From positions 124,001-188,000 of the forward strand of contig NZ_RHLG01000005.1 in assembly GCF_003712105.1 (NCBI RefSeq): 64,000 nucleotides of DNA. The letters are read 5' to 3'. Each line of letters starts with the position of its first letter. Position 1 is the first letter of the stretch. The notes beneath the pieces are model-generated. The model was not told the DNA's origin. It worked only from the letters and a program-made list of their open reading frames with translations, and did not search any database. Of this stretch, positions 37,839-47,253 are shown one piece after another. The DNA comes from Winogradskyella sp. GTDB taxonomy: Bacteria; Bacteroidota; Bacteroidia; Flavobacteriales; Flavobacteriaceae. A program made the position numbers and the translations under genes.

Positions 37839-38126
37839 TTACAAATAGCTTTCTACATTTTCCCATGGACCGCCATTAATAGCATCTAATCCATGTGTAA
37901 GCAGTAGTTCTTTAGCTCGTTCACTACGAGCGCCACTTCTACAACACGTAATAATTGGTTTGTCTAAATCTAGTAGTTGATCTATCTCGTATTCTAAATC
38001 GTCGAGTACTATATGGGCAGAACCTTTAACATGACCATCTTCATATTCTGCAACTGTACGGACATCAAGCACTATTGCACCTTTTTCTAAGTAAGATTTT
38101 ATATCTCCAAATTGATTTGAACTCAT
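37839..38126 (-). CDS. Single-domain rhodanese
   Basis: A 95-residue rhodanese-like domain. The active-site loop is CCRSGAR (second Cys of the pair as the likely persulfide carrier) near residue 61, and ILDVRT-like VLDVRTVAEYEDGHVKGS near 19 is the family's first block. It may carry sulfane sulfur. It follows cysM by 21 bases and is the last gene of the sulfate-to-cysteine operon. Confidence 0.9.
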   Translation of the reverse strand: MSSNQFGDIKSYLEKGAIVLDVRTVAEYEDGHVKGSAHIVLDDLEYEIDQLLDLDKPIITCCRSGARSERAKELLLTHGLDAINGGPWENVESYL

Positions 38127-38147
38127 ATCACTTTATAATGTTTTAGT

Positions 38148-39035
38148 TTAAAATAAATTAGACGATAAGTAGCGATCTCCACGATCACAAATAATTGCTA
38201 CAATGACACCTTCTTTAATCTCATTGGCAATTTGTAATGCTGAAAATGCTGAACCACCACTACTCATTCCTGCGAAAATACCTTCAAGTTTTGCCAACTT
38301 ACGCGTAGTTTCTTGTGCATCGTTTTCTGTAATCTCAATAATTCTATCTACTTTTTTAGGGTTAAAAATTTTAGGTACATAGTCTGGTGACCATTTTCTT
38401 ATTCCAGGAATTCGAGCACCATCTTTGGGTTGTGCTCCAACAATAGTAATATTTGGATTTTGCTCTTTTAAATATGTAGATACACCCATAATAGTTCCTG
38501 TTGTTCCCATAGCGGAAACAAAATGGGTTATTTTACCATGAGTTGCGTTCCAAATTTCTGGGCCTGTGGTTTTATAATGTGCTTTCCAATTGTCATCATT
38601 TTCAAATTGATTTAAAATAACATAACCCTTAGATTGTTGTAAATCTAAAGCCACATCTCTGGCGCCTTCTATCCCTTTATCAGCATCTGTTAAAATGAGA
38701 TTTGCTCCATATGCACGCATTGTTTTAATACGTTCTTCAGTAGAATTTTCGGGCATAACAAGGTTCATTTTTACACCTAATAAATTTGCTACATATGCTA
38801 GTGCAATTCCTGTATTACCACTAGTGGCTTCAACCAATTCACTACCAACTTTTATATCGCCTCTAGATAAAGCCTGAGAAATCATATTATACGCTGGTCG
38901 GTCTTTTACACTGCCTCCAGGATTATGACCTTCCATTTTAAAGTATAATTCAATACCAGGTTTATCGATTATACCTTGTGCTTTTACCAATGGTGTATTA
39001 CCCACAAAATTTAAAAGACTTACTGGTGTTTTCAT
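38148..39035 (-). CDS. cysM: Cysteine synthase B
   Basis: A 295-residue PLP enzyme making cysteine from O-acetylserine and sulfide (or thiosulfate). The PLP lysine is Lys44 in GGSVKDRPA; the phosphate loop is GTTGT near 177. EATSGNTGIALAY near 68 and the Met-Ser-Ser-Gly-Gly block (GMSSGGSAFSA) near 256 are the cysM/cysK signatures. The 4-base overlap with the serine acetyltransferase stop shows translational coupling and fits a cysteine synthase complex. Confidence 0.93.
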   Translation of the reverse strand: MKTPVSLLNFVGNTPLVKAQGIIDKPGIELYFKMEGHNPGGSVKDRPAYNMISQALSRGDIKVGSELVEATSGNTGIALAYVANLLGVKMNLVMPENSTEERIKTMRAYGANLILTDADKGIEGARDVALDLQQSKGYVILNQFENDDNWKAHYKTTGPEIWNATHGKITHFVSAMGTTGTIMGVSTYLKEQNPNITIVGAQPKDGARIPGIRKWSPDYVPKIFNPKKVDRIIEITENDAQETTRKLAKLEGIFAGMSSGGSAFSALQIANEIKEGVIVAIICDRGDRYLSSNLF

Positions 39036-39781
39036 TGCTTAGTTTTAATTATGGTTTCTTTTTTCTGTGTTACCACGCTGTTGTTAGGAACAGATTCTGT
39101 AATACATACATTTGCACCTATAACACTATTAGCACCTATGGCAACATCACCTCCTAACACTGTTGCATTTGCGTATAACGTAACATTGTCCTCTATGGTT
39201 GGATGGCGTTTAGTACTTGCTAGGTTTTTAGCCACTTTAATTCCTCCTAGTGTAACACCTTGATATATGCTGACATTATCTCCTATAACTGTTGTCTCGC
39301 CAATGACTACTCCTGTACCATGATCTATAAAAAATGAATTCCCAATTTGTGCACCCGGATGTATATCTATACCTGTAAAACTATGAGCGTGTTCTGTTAT
39401 TAACCTTGGAAGAAATCTCACCTTATTTAAATGAAGATGATGTGCTAATCTATATAATGAAATTGCATAAAATCCAGGATATGCTAGATAAACTTCAGCG
39501 AGTTCCTTTACTGCGGGATCGTTAAGTTCAAAGGCTTGAGCATCTAAATCTAATTGTGATCTAATAGCAGGAATATCTTCTATTAAATTCTGAAAAGCAT
39601 TATGCACACTTAAGCTATCTCCAAAAATATCAGCATATTTATGTATAATCTTCTTTGACAGACTCAACAACCGTTTTTGTCCTTTTTCATCTGAAAACAA
39701 AGATTCGAATAAATGCTTACTAAGTGTTTTTACTTTCTTTCTTAGTTTAACTGGGTAACTCTTATATGTTAGGGTATTCAT
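39032..39781 (-). CDS. cysE: Serine O-acetyltransferase
   Basis: A 249-residue left-handed beta-helix acetyltransferase that makes O-acetylserine. Residues 1-130 are an alpha-helical N-terminal region; the hexapeptide helix runs 135-240 with GTGVVIGETTVIGDNVSI and KRHPTIEDNV. The C-terminus (VVTQKKETIIKTKQ) lacks the Ile of E. coli CysE, so the interaction with cysteine synthase may differ. It belongs to the sulfur operon, followed by cysM. Confidence 0.9.
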   Translation of the reverse strand: MNTLTYKSYPVKLRKKVKTLSKHLFESLFSDEKGQKRLLSLSKKIIHKYADIFGDSLSVHNAFQNLIEDIPAIRSQLDLDAQAFELNDPAVKELAEVYLAYPGFYAISLYRLAHHLHLNKVRFLPRLITEHAHSFTGIDIHPGAQIGNSFFIDHGTGVVIGETTVIGDNVSIYQGVTLGGIKVAKNLASTKRHPTIEDNVTLYANATVLGGDVAIGANSVIGANVCITESVPNNSVVTQKKETIIKTKQ

Positions 39782-39787
39782 TAATAA

Positions 39788-40108
39788 TTAATATTCTGGT
39801 GCCAATTCTATTTTAAGGCCATGTAATTCTTTTGTAACAGGAATTTGGCATCCTAGTCTGCTATTATTTTTAACATAAAATGCTTCGGAGAGCATCGCTT
39901 CTTCTTCTTCCTGAATTTCAGGTAATTCGGTTTCTGAAAGCACGTAACATTGGCAAGAGGCACACATTGCCATTCCGCCACAAGTGCCTTCTACCGGTAA
40001 TTCGTAAGCTTTGCAAACTTCCATTAAGTTCATAGCCATATCTGTAGGAGCTTCAACAGTATGTAAAGTCCCTTCTCGGTCTTTAATATGAATTGTTACG
40101 TCTTCCAT
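39788..40108 (-). CDS. 2Fe-2S ferredoxin
   Basis: A 106-residue plant/adrenodoxin-type ferredoxin with CGGMAMCASCQCYV around residues 43-56 and LGCQIP near 85, giving the C-x5-C-x2-C...C ligand set. It lies 5 bases after the FNR stop and 6 before cysE. Given the sulfite reductase further along the operon, it is the likely electron carrier to that enzyme. Confidence 0.9.
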   Translation of the reverse strand: MEDVTIHIKDREGTLHTVEAPTDMAMNLMEVCKAYELPVEGTCGGMAMCASCQCYVLSETELPEIQEEEEAMLSEAFYVKNNSRLGCQIPVTKELHGLKIELAPEY

Positions 40109-40113
40109 TATGG

Positions 40114-41166
40114 TTAATTAATAGCTTGAACTACAGGTTTTGGGGCTTGTTTACGTGTCCCATCAAATCCATTAATACCACTAACAGTAGTATACTTTAA
40201 AACGTATTTTTTGTTTGGATTTAAGATTTTATAAGCTGCTTGACACATTAGTGTTGCCTCATGAAAGCCACATAAAATCAATTTTAATTTCCCAGGATAA
40301 GTATTGACATCACCAATAGCAAAAATGCCTGGGATATTGGTTTGATAATCTAATGCATTATCTACTTTAATAGCATTCTTTTCTATCTCAAGACCCCAAT
40401 TTGCTATAGGTCCTAATTTTGGAGAAAGACCAAATAATGGAATAAAGTGGTCGGTTTCTATAACTTGTTTTTCTTCTCCTTTGGCTAAAACAACAGCCTC
40501 AACTTTATGTGTTCCTAAAATATCTGTAACCTCTGCAGGAGTTATAAGATTAATTTTACCTATTTGAGTTAATTCTCTTACTTTCTCAACAGAATCTAAA
40601 GCACCTCTAAACTCATTGCGTCTATGAACAAGTGTTACCTGTGATGCGATATCGGTTAAAAAAATACTCCAATCTAAGGCAGAGTCGCCACCACCTGCAA
40701 TAACTACTTTTTTACCTCTATAGTGCTCTGGGTTTTTTATAAAGTACTCAACACCGTTTTCTTCATATTGGGTGATATTATCTATGAGTGGCTTTCTCGG
40801 TTCGAAAGAACCTAATCCTCCAGCAATAGCTACAATTGGCGCTTGATGTTGTGTTCCTTTATTGGTTGTAACTATAAAAGTACCGTCATCTTGCTTTTCG
40901 ATAGTTTCTGCACGTTCGCCAAGCGTAAAGCCTGGTTCAAACTGCTTACCTTGTTCTAATAGATTCTTTGTTAAATCTCCAGCCAAAATCTCTGGAAAAC
41001 CCGGAATATCATAAATCGGTTTTTTAGGGTATAACTCCGAGCATTGACCTCCTGGTTGTGGTAAGGCATCAATTAAGTGGCACTTTAATTTTAACAATCC
41101 TGCTTCAAAAACAGTAAATAACCCTGTTGGTCCTGCTCCTATAATAAGTAAATCTGTTTTAATCAT
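40114..41166 (-). CDS. Ferredoxin-NADP+ reductase, thioredoxin-reductase type
   Basis: A 350-residue FAD/NADPH reductase of the type 2 FNR family. FAD motif GAGPTGLF (9-16); NADPH motif IAGGGDSALDW near 160; GIFAIGDVNTYPG near 283. It has no CxxC, so it reduces ferredoxin rather than thioredoxin. Its place directly beside a 2Fe-2S ferredoxin and upstream of cysE in the sulfur operon makes it a good source of electrons for sulfite reductase. Confidence 0.88.
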   Translation of the reverse strand: MIKTDLLIIGAGPTGLFTVFEAGLLKLKCHLIDALPQPGGQCSELYPKKPIYDIPGFPEILAGDLTKNLLEQGKQFEPGFTLGERAETIEKQDDGTFIVTTNKGTQHQAPIVAIAGGLGSFEPRKPLIDNITQYEENGVEYFIKNPEHYRGKKVVIAGGGDSALDWSIFLTDIASQVTLVHRRNEFRGALDSVEKVRELTQIGKINLITPAEVTDILGTHKVEAVVLAKGEEKQVIETDHFIPLFGLSPKLGPIANWGLEIEKNAIKVDNALDYQTNIPGIFAIGDVNTYPGKLKLILCGFHEATLMCQAAYKILNPNKKYVLKYTTVSGINGFDGTRKQAPKPVVQAIN

Positions 41167-41174
41167 TTTTAAGT

Positions 41175-41750
41175 TTATTTTTCAACCAATGATTTGGTGA
41201 ATTCGTTCAACACCTCAACTTTTTTTTCAAAATTCCCCTTAATGGTTTTTCTATATGTGTTTAGATTTGTTACTAAGTCGTCAATATTTTCTGGAATTAC
41301 ATCTTCGAAAAATTGGCGTAATCGTTTTGCTGTTGTAGGTGATTTTCCGTTTGTAGAAATCGCCACTTTTACATTTCCTTTCGTTACAATACCACCCATA
41401 TAAAAATCGCACAATGGCGGATTATCCGCTACATTAACCAACTTGCTTTGCAATCTACAATCAACATAAACCTGCATATTAACATCAGGTTTATTGGTTG
41501 TTGCTATAACAATATGTTTTCGATTTAAATATGAAGAATTATAGACATCATGGATTAAGGTTACATTTCCTTTATTAGCAATTGCAATCGTTCCTTCTCT
41601 ATACATTGGTGCGACCATCGTAACTTTTGCATCTGGACTTGATTTTAACAAAAATGTGAGTTTTTCTTCCGCCACAAATCCACCACCAACAATAAGTATA
41701 TTAAGGTTTTTAGCCTTTAAAAAAATTGGATATAAATTATTACGTTCCAT
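41175..41750 (-). CDS. Precorrin-2 dehydrogenase/sirohydrochlorin ferrochelatase
   Basis: A 191-residue SirC/Met8-like protein, the N-terminal half of CysG. A Rossmann start (LNILIVGGGFVAEEKL near 13), a NADPPLCDFYMGG block near 110, and ISTNGKSPTTAKRLR near 132. It oxidises precorrin-2 and, in bifunctional forms, inserts iron to give sirohaem. Its gene lies between the cobA gene (2 bases) and FNR (8 bases), so the sirohaem supply is built into the operon. Confidence 0.9.
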   Translation of the reverse strand: MERNNLYPIFLKAKNLNILIVGGGFVAEEKLTFLLKSSPDAKVTMVAPMYREGTIAIANKGNVTLIHDVYNSSYLNRKHIVIATTNKPDVNMQVYVDCRLQSKLVNVADNPPLCDFYMGGIVTKGNVKVAISTNGKSPTTAKRLRQFFEDVIPENIDDLVTNLNTYRKTIKGNFEKKVEVLNEFTKSLVEK

Positions 41751-41752
41751 GC

Positions 41753-42523
41753 TTAATTTACTACTGTTAATGGTTCGACATATTGTTGTTTTAATGCATC
41801 TAAAACTGCACGTTTTGCAACAACTTCTCCAATTACAATAATAGCTGGCGCTCCTAAATTCTTTTCTTTTACAACACTTTGAATAGTTTCTATAGTAGCA
41901 ATACCAATGTTTTCTTGAGGAGTTGTTCCGTTTTGAATAATAGCTATTGGCATTTTTTGTTTTCCTTCTGTGGAGAAAATGGAAACTATTTCGTCTAGTT
42001 TTCCCATACCCATCAATATCACAACCGTTGCGGTAGATTTTGCAGCTAAAGCAACGTCTTTAGATATCTGATGCGATTTTGTAGTTCCTGTGATTACCCA
42101 AAAACTTTCTGAAGCTCCACGTTTTGTTAGAGGTATACCCTGATATGCAGGTACTGCAAGTGCTGATGATATTCCTGGCACCATATAAGTTTCTAACCCA
42201 TAGTTACGGGCATAATCTATCTCTTCTGCACCACGACCAAAAATAAATGGGTCACCGCCTTTAAGACGCACAACATGACCGTGAGATTTTGATCTACTTA
42301 CTATAAGCTCATTAATTTGCTCTTGCTGGTAGCGATAACATCCTTTTCGTTTACCCACAAATATCAGTTCTGTATTAGTGGCAGCATATTCTAAAAGCTC
42401 GGTATTAATTAATGCATCGTATAGAATTACATCAGCATCTTTAATCGCATTTATAGCCTTTAAAGTAATAAGCTCCTTATCTCCTGGACCTGCACCTACA
42501 ACTGTCAATTTTGCTGTTTTCAT
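41753..42523 (-). CDS. cobA: Uroporphyrinogen-III C-methyltransferase
   Basis: A 256-residue SUMT using two SAM to make precorrin-2, for sirohaem. Family blocks are VGAGPGDKELITLKA near 9, VRLKGGDPFIFGRG near 84 and GISSALAVPAYQGIPLTKRG near 117. The protein is a stand-alone domain, unlike CysG. It directly follows the sulfite reductase gene with a 1-base overlap. Confidence 0.93.
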   Translation of the reverse strand: MKTAKLTVVGAGPGDKELITLKAINAIKDADVILYDALINTELLEYAATNTELIFVGKRKGCYRYQQEQINELIVSRSKSHGHVVRLKGGDPFIFGRGAEEIDYARNYGLETYMVPGISSALAVPAYQGIPLTKRGASESFWVITGTTKSHQISKDVALAAKSTATVVILMGMGKLDEIVSIFSTEGKQKMPIAIIQNGTTPQENIGIATIETIQSVVKEKNLGAPAIIVIGEVVAKRAVLDALKQQYVEPLTVVN

Positions 42524-44604
42524 TATTCAAAGTTTGTTCTAAAAGATTTTACTTCTGTTAAGAAACTTTGAGCATTACTTATGTAATTGGTAGCAAATTC
42601 TTTTTCTGGTGCATAGAATTTTAGCTGATATACCAAATCTGCAAAAGACACACCTAATTTAATCTTATCTGAAGCGACATATAATTCATCAAAATCTGAA
42701 ATTATTTTAGCCTGAGAATTGGTTTTTACATCATCAGCAATTAAAATAGCTTTAGCTGAATTTACCATAGAACTATATGCATGATAAATAGCGTTAGAGA
42801 ATAAGCCTTGTTCTAAGTCTATTTTAGCATTCTCGATTTTTTCTTCACTTTCTAAAAATAACGTTGCAACTAAATCTATAACTACGCCTGCACATTCACC
42901 AATTCCGATGGCTTTTTCATATTTTTCTTCATTACCCCAATCGATAAAATCGCTTTGTGACAGATTATCAAGATTAGATAAATCTTTAAGTAAATCGTAA
43001 AAATATAGTTTACCTTGTTTTGTGTAATAATCCACAAAGTTTAGACCATTGGCATTTGTTTCAAAATCATCTAAAATGCGTCTCAATGCTTGTGGCCCAC
43101 GTTTACTTGGCATCTTTATAACCTTATCCGCAAATACACCATTTCCATCACCTAAGTTGCCACCACCTAATAGTACTTGTACTGCCGGTGCAACGAGTTT
43201 ATCTTTTGTACGGACTGACATGCCTTGAAAACCTATGTTAGCCATATTATGCTGTCCACAGGCATTCATACAGCCACTAATTTTTATAACTAAATCTTGA
43301 TTATTTTGATATTGTGGATATTCGGTCTTAATAATACGTTCCAGTTCTTTGGCAATTCCTGTACTACTAGCAATACCTAAGTTACAGGTATCTGTCCCAG
43401 GGCATGCTGTAATATCTACTGTTTTGTTATAGCCTGCATCGGTAAAGCCTAATCGACTAAGCTGCACATAGAAATACGGTAAGAGTTCTTTTTTTACAAA
43501 AGGAATAAGAATATTTTGTCTTAGCGTAAGTCGCAATTCACCTGCAGCATAGTTACTCACTAAATCTGCTAATAACCGCGCTTTATCAGTATAAAAATCA
43601 CCTAATAATACTTTAATACCAATAGCAACATAACCTTCTTGTTTTTGAGGTATAACATTGGTTTGTTTCCACAAATTATAAGATATAACATCATCAATTT
43701 GTACTTGAGGAGCTTCAATATTTACAGGTTGAGATACCTTATAATCTTGAATATTTATTGGTACAATACTATTAGGTAAAGCTTTATGTTCTTCATTAAC
43801 TAAATTTATAAAGTCCACTAGTCCAATATCTTTAATCAGAAATTTTAATCGGGCTTTAGCTCTACTCTTGCGTTCACCATAACGATCAAAAATCCGCAAT
43901 ACACCTTCCATTACAGGAATAATCTTATCTTCCTGAAGAAAATTGTAAAGTACATCAGCATGGCGTGGTTGTGCACCCAATCCACCGCCAATTAAAACTT
44001 TAAACCCTCTAACACCATCTTTAAGCTTTGCAATAAAACCTAAATCGTGCATATAAGCTAAGCCTGTATCTTCGTCTGAAGCAGAGAACGACACCTTAAA
44101 TTTTCTACCCATTTCTTGACAAATTGGGTTACGTAAAAAGTATTTAAATACTGCATCAGCATAAGGAGACACATCGAATGGTTCATTAATATCAATACCT
44201 GCAGTTTCTGAGGCTGTAACGTTTCTTACAGTATTACCACAAGCTTCTCTAAGTGTAACCTCATCTTTTTCTAATTCAGTCCAAAGTTGTGGTGTGCGGT
44301 TTATATCTACATAATGAATTTGTATGTCTTGTCTGGTTGTGATGTGCAATCTTCCTGTTGAGTATTCATCAGACACATCTGCAATTCGGTGTAGTTGCTT
44401 GCTGGTAACTTTACCGTAAGGTAGTTTAATACGGATCATCTGCACACCTTGCTGGCGTTGACCATAAACACCTCTAGCCAAACGAAGGCTTCTAAACTTT
44501 TCTTCGTCTATTTTACCATTATGAAAAAGCTCTATTTTGTTAGCTAATTCTATAATATCCCTTTCAACTACTGGGTTTTCTATTTCGGTTCTAAAACTTT
44601 GCAT
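42523..44604 (-). CDS. Sirohaem sulfite/nitrite reductase with C-terminal HEPN domain
   Basis: A 693-residue enzyme. Two ferredoxin-like/sirohaem halves cover about 1-560; cluster cysteines are Cys401 and Cys407 (ACPGTDTCNLG) and Cys445 and Cys449 (GCMNACG), the C-x5-C...C-x3-C set. From about 585 to the end the chain switches to an all-helical HEPN-like domain (LFSNAIYHAYSSMVNSAKAIL). It has no Rx4-6H RNase motif. Reduces sulfite (or nitrite) by six electrons, here sulfite given the operon. Role of the HEPN tail is unknown. Confidence 0.88.
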   Translation of the reverse strand: MQSFRTEIENPVVERDIIELANKIELFHNGKIDEEKFRSLRLARGVYGQRQQGVQMIRIKLPYGKVTSKQLHRIADVSDEYSTGRLHITTRQDIQIHYVDINRTPQLWTELEKDEVTLREACGNTVRNVTASETAGIDINEPFDVSPYADAVFKYFLRNPICQEMGRKFKVSFSASDEDTGLAYMHDLGFIAKLKDGVRGFKVLIGGGLGAQPRHADVLYNFLQEDKIIPVMEGVLRIFDRYGERKSRAKARLKFLIKDIGLVDFINLVNEEHKALPNSIVPINIQDYKVSQPVNIEAPQVQIDDVISYNLWKQTNVIPQKQEGYVAIGIKVLLGDFYTDKARLLADLVSNYAAGELRLTLRQNILIPFVKKELLPYFYVQLSRLGFTDAGYNKTVDITACPGTDTCNLGIASSTGIAKELERIIKTEYPQYQNNQDLVIKISGCMNACGQHNMANIGFQGMSVRTKDKLVAPAVQVLLGGGNLGDGNGVFADKVIKMPSKRGPQALRRILDDFETNANGLNFVDYYTKQGKLYFYDLLKDLSNLDNLSQSDFIDWGNEEKYEKAIGIGECAGVVIDLVATLFLESEEKIENAKIDLEQGLFSNAIYHAYSSMVNSAKAILIADDVKTNSQAKIISDFDELYVASDKIKLGVSFADLVYQLKFYAPEKEFATNYISNAQSFLTEVKSFRTNFE

Positions 44605-44632
44605 TTTTTTTATGTTCTATCACTAGAACTTA

Positions 44633-44995
<363 letters not shown>

Positions 44996-46243
44996 TTACT
45001 GGATAAAACCAGCGCCAACAGTATTATTAGTTTTATTGTCAATAATGATAAACGAACCATTAGTACGATGAGCTTTAAAAGCATCATAATACAGAGGTTT
45101 ATTAAATTTGAAGTTTACCAGAGCTATATCATTAAGATTAAGACTTGAAGCTTCTGTATCAACTCCTGAAAAATCTGGAAGAATTCTATGCTCAATAGAA
45201 CCTACTTTGGTCAATACTTTGTTTACACCATGCTGTATAATATACTTGCTGCCTTCACGTAAAGGTTCTGTATCCATCCAAGATATTATGGCATTGCATT
45301 GCTTATTTATAGTAGGTAAATCATCAACTTTTACTATCATATCTCCGCGAGATACATTAACATCATCTGCTAAAGTGATTGTCACTGATGAACGTCTAGA
45401 AGCTGTTTCATAATTCTCATCATAAAAGAATATCTCCTTAATTGTTGATTCTTTTTGAGATGGAAGTACAACGACTTTATCTCCTACACTTAGGTCACCA
45501 CCATATACTTTACCAGAATACCCTCTAAAATCGTGAAAGTCTTTAGTTTTAGGTCGTATAACGTATTGGACCGGGAATCGAGGCGTACCTATATTGTATA
45601 TATCTTCACTTTTAAGTTGCTCAAGATGTTCTAAGATCGTTTGCCCATTATACCATTGTGTATGTTCAGATTTAGTAGCGACATTATCTCCGTTTAAAGC
45701 ACTAACAGGTATAAAAGTTATGTTTTGCTCTTTGTAGTCGCTATTAGCAATAAGCGTTTCAAATTCAGATTTTATAGCATTGAATACCTCTTCTGAAAAA
45801 TCCACTAAATCCATCTTATTAATGGCAACTATTATGTCTTTAACACGTAATAGGTTATTGATAAAAAAGTGACGATAGGTCTGTTCTATTACACCTTTTC
45901 TAGCATCAATTAGTATAATTGAAGCCTGTGATGTTGAAGCACCTGTAACCATATTTCTGGTATACTCTATATGGCCAGGTGTATCTGCAATAATGTAGCT
46001 TCTATTTTGTGTTGAAAAATATATATGAGCTACATCGATAGTAATGCCTTGCTCACGTTCTGCAACCAACCCGTCAGTTGCTAGAGAAAAATCTAAATAA
46101 TCGTATCCTAACTGTTCACTTTTATTTTTAATTGCTTCAAGCTTATCTGTAGTTAGAGATTTTGTATCGTAAAGCAGGCGACCAATTAAGGTACTTTTGC
46201 CATCATCTACACTTCCTGCTGTTGCTATTTTAAGTACGTCCAT
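44996..46243 (-). CDS. cysN: Sulfate adenylyltransferase GTPase subunit
   Basis: A 415-residue EF-Tu-like GTPase that drives CysD. G1 is GSVDDGKST at residues 10-18, G3 is DTPGH near 92, G4 NKMD near 144, with the elongation-factor domains 2 and 3 behind. It has no fused CysC kinase domain. A 94-base gap containing a long stem-loop separates it from cysD. Confidence 0.95.
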   Translation of the reverse strand: MDVLKIATAGSVDDGKSTLIGRLLYDTKSLTTDKLEAIKNKSEQLGYDYLDFSLATDGLVAEREQGITIDVAHIYFSTQNRSYIIADTPGHIEYTRNMVTGASTSQASIILIDARKGVIEQTYRHFFINNLLRVKDIIVAINKMDLVDFSEEVFNAIKSEFETLIANSDYKEQNITFIPVSALNGDNVATKSEHTQWYNGQTILEHLEQLKSEDIYNIGTPRFPVQYVIRPKTKDFHDFRGYSGKVYGGDLSVGDKVVVLPSQKESTIKEIFFYDENYETASRRSSVTITLADDVNVSRGDMIVKVDDLPTINKQCNAIISWMDTEPLREGSKYIIQHGVNKVLTKVGSIEHRILPDFSGVDTEASSLNLNDIALVNFKFNKPLYYDAFKAHRTNGSFIIIDNKTNNTVGAGFIQ

Positions 46244-46268
46244 TTTATAATAAGTTTATAGAGCTCAA

Positions 46269-46310
46269 ACTGTGAGCGTAAAAACAACTCACTAATTTTT
46301 ACCTCACAGT
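46269..46310 (-). other. Long intercistronic stem-loop between cysD and cysN
   Basis: ACTGTGAG (46269-46276) pairs with CTCACAGT (46303-46310); inside, GTAAAAA (46278-46284) pairs with TTTTTAC (46296-46302); a single bulged C and an 11-base loop remain. No T-run follows on either strand, so it is not a standard terminator. It may stabilise or process the transcript between cysD and cysN. Confidence 0.7.
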
Positions 46311-46337
46311 CTTCCGCTCTTTTAATTCTTTCAGGTT

Positions 46338-47243
46338 TTAAAAATATCCTTGTTGTTTTCTTTTTTCCATAGCGGCTTCGGAGCGTTTATCGTCGATACG
46401 TGCGCCACGTTCTGAAATTGTCGAAGCTTTAATCTCAGCTACTACGGCTTCAATATTTGTAGCACTTGATAGTACTGCTGCAGTGCAGCTCATATCACCA
46501 ACGGTTCTAAAACGCACTTGACGTTCTTCGACCAGCTCATCTTCATCTCGATAAACAATATTGTCATTAGAAGACCATATCAATCCATCTCTCAAAAACG
46601 TAGCTCTGGTATGTGCAAAGTAGATGGAAGGAATTTCTATTTGCTCTTTTTGAATATATGACCAAACATCAAGTTCAGTCCAATTTGAAATTGGAAATAC
46701 ACGTACATTTTGTCCTAACTCAATCTGGCCATTAAGTATATCGAATAGTTCCGGGCGTTGGTTTTTTTCATCCCATTGTCCAAAATCATCGCGAACAGAA
46801 AATACACGTTCTTTAGCACGAGCCTTCTCCTCATCACGCCTTGCACCACCAATACAGGCATCGAAATCAAACTCTTCAATAGCATCTAAAAGTGTCGTAG
46901 TTTGTAATGAATTTCTGCTTGCATATCGTCCAGATTCTTCTTTTACCTTACCATCGTCTATAGCATCTTGCACGTGACGAACAATGAGATTTAAGCCGAG
47001 TTCTTCTACTAGCTTATCTCTGAATTGAATCGTCTCAGGGAAATTATGCCCTGTATCTATATGCAGTAATGGAAATGGAATACTAGCTGGATAAAAAGCC
47101 TTTTGAGCTAAGCGAACTAATGTTATAGAATCCTTTCCGCCTGAAAATAAAAGTACTGGCCTTTCGAACTGTGCAGCTACTTCTCTAAAAATATAAATAG
47201 CTTCATGTTCTAATGGGTTAATATGTGCTGTATTTGTCTTCAT
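46338..47243 (-). CDS. cysD: Sulfate adenylyltransferase subunit 2
   Basis: A 301-residue PP-loop ATPase that makes APS from sulfate and ATP with CysN. SGGKDS is at residues 34-39 and IGGARRDEEKARAKER near 126. The ATG at 47243 is preferred: it gives the MKTNTAHINPLEHEAIYIFR start, and the longer frame would overlap cysH. The end FERxx... KRKQQGYF is the usual CysD terminus. It is part of the CysDN-H sulfate activation set. Confidence 0.93.
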   Translation of the reverse strand: MKTNTAHINPLEHEAIYIFREVAAQFERPVLLFSGGKDSITLVRLAQKAFYPASIPFPLLHIDTGHNFPETIQFRDKLVEELGLNLIVRHVQDAIDDGKVKEESGRYASRNSLQTTTLLDAIEEFDFDACIGGARRDEEKARAKERVFSVRDDFGQWDEKNQRPELFDILNGQIELGQNVRVFPISNWTELDVWSYIQKEQIEIPSIYFAHTRATFLRDGLIWSSNDNIVYRDEDELVEERQVRFRTVGDMSCTAAVLSSATNIEAVVAEIKASTISERGARIDDKRSEAAMEKRKQQGYF

Positions 47244-47253
47244 TTTGATTGTG

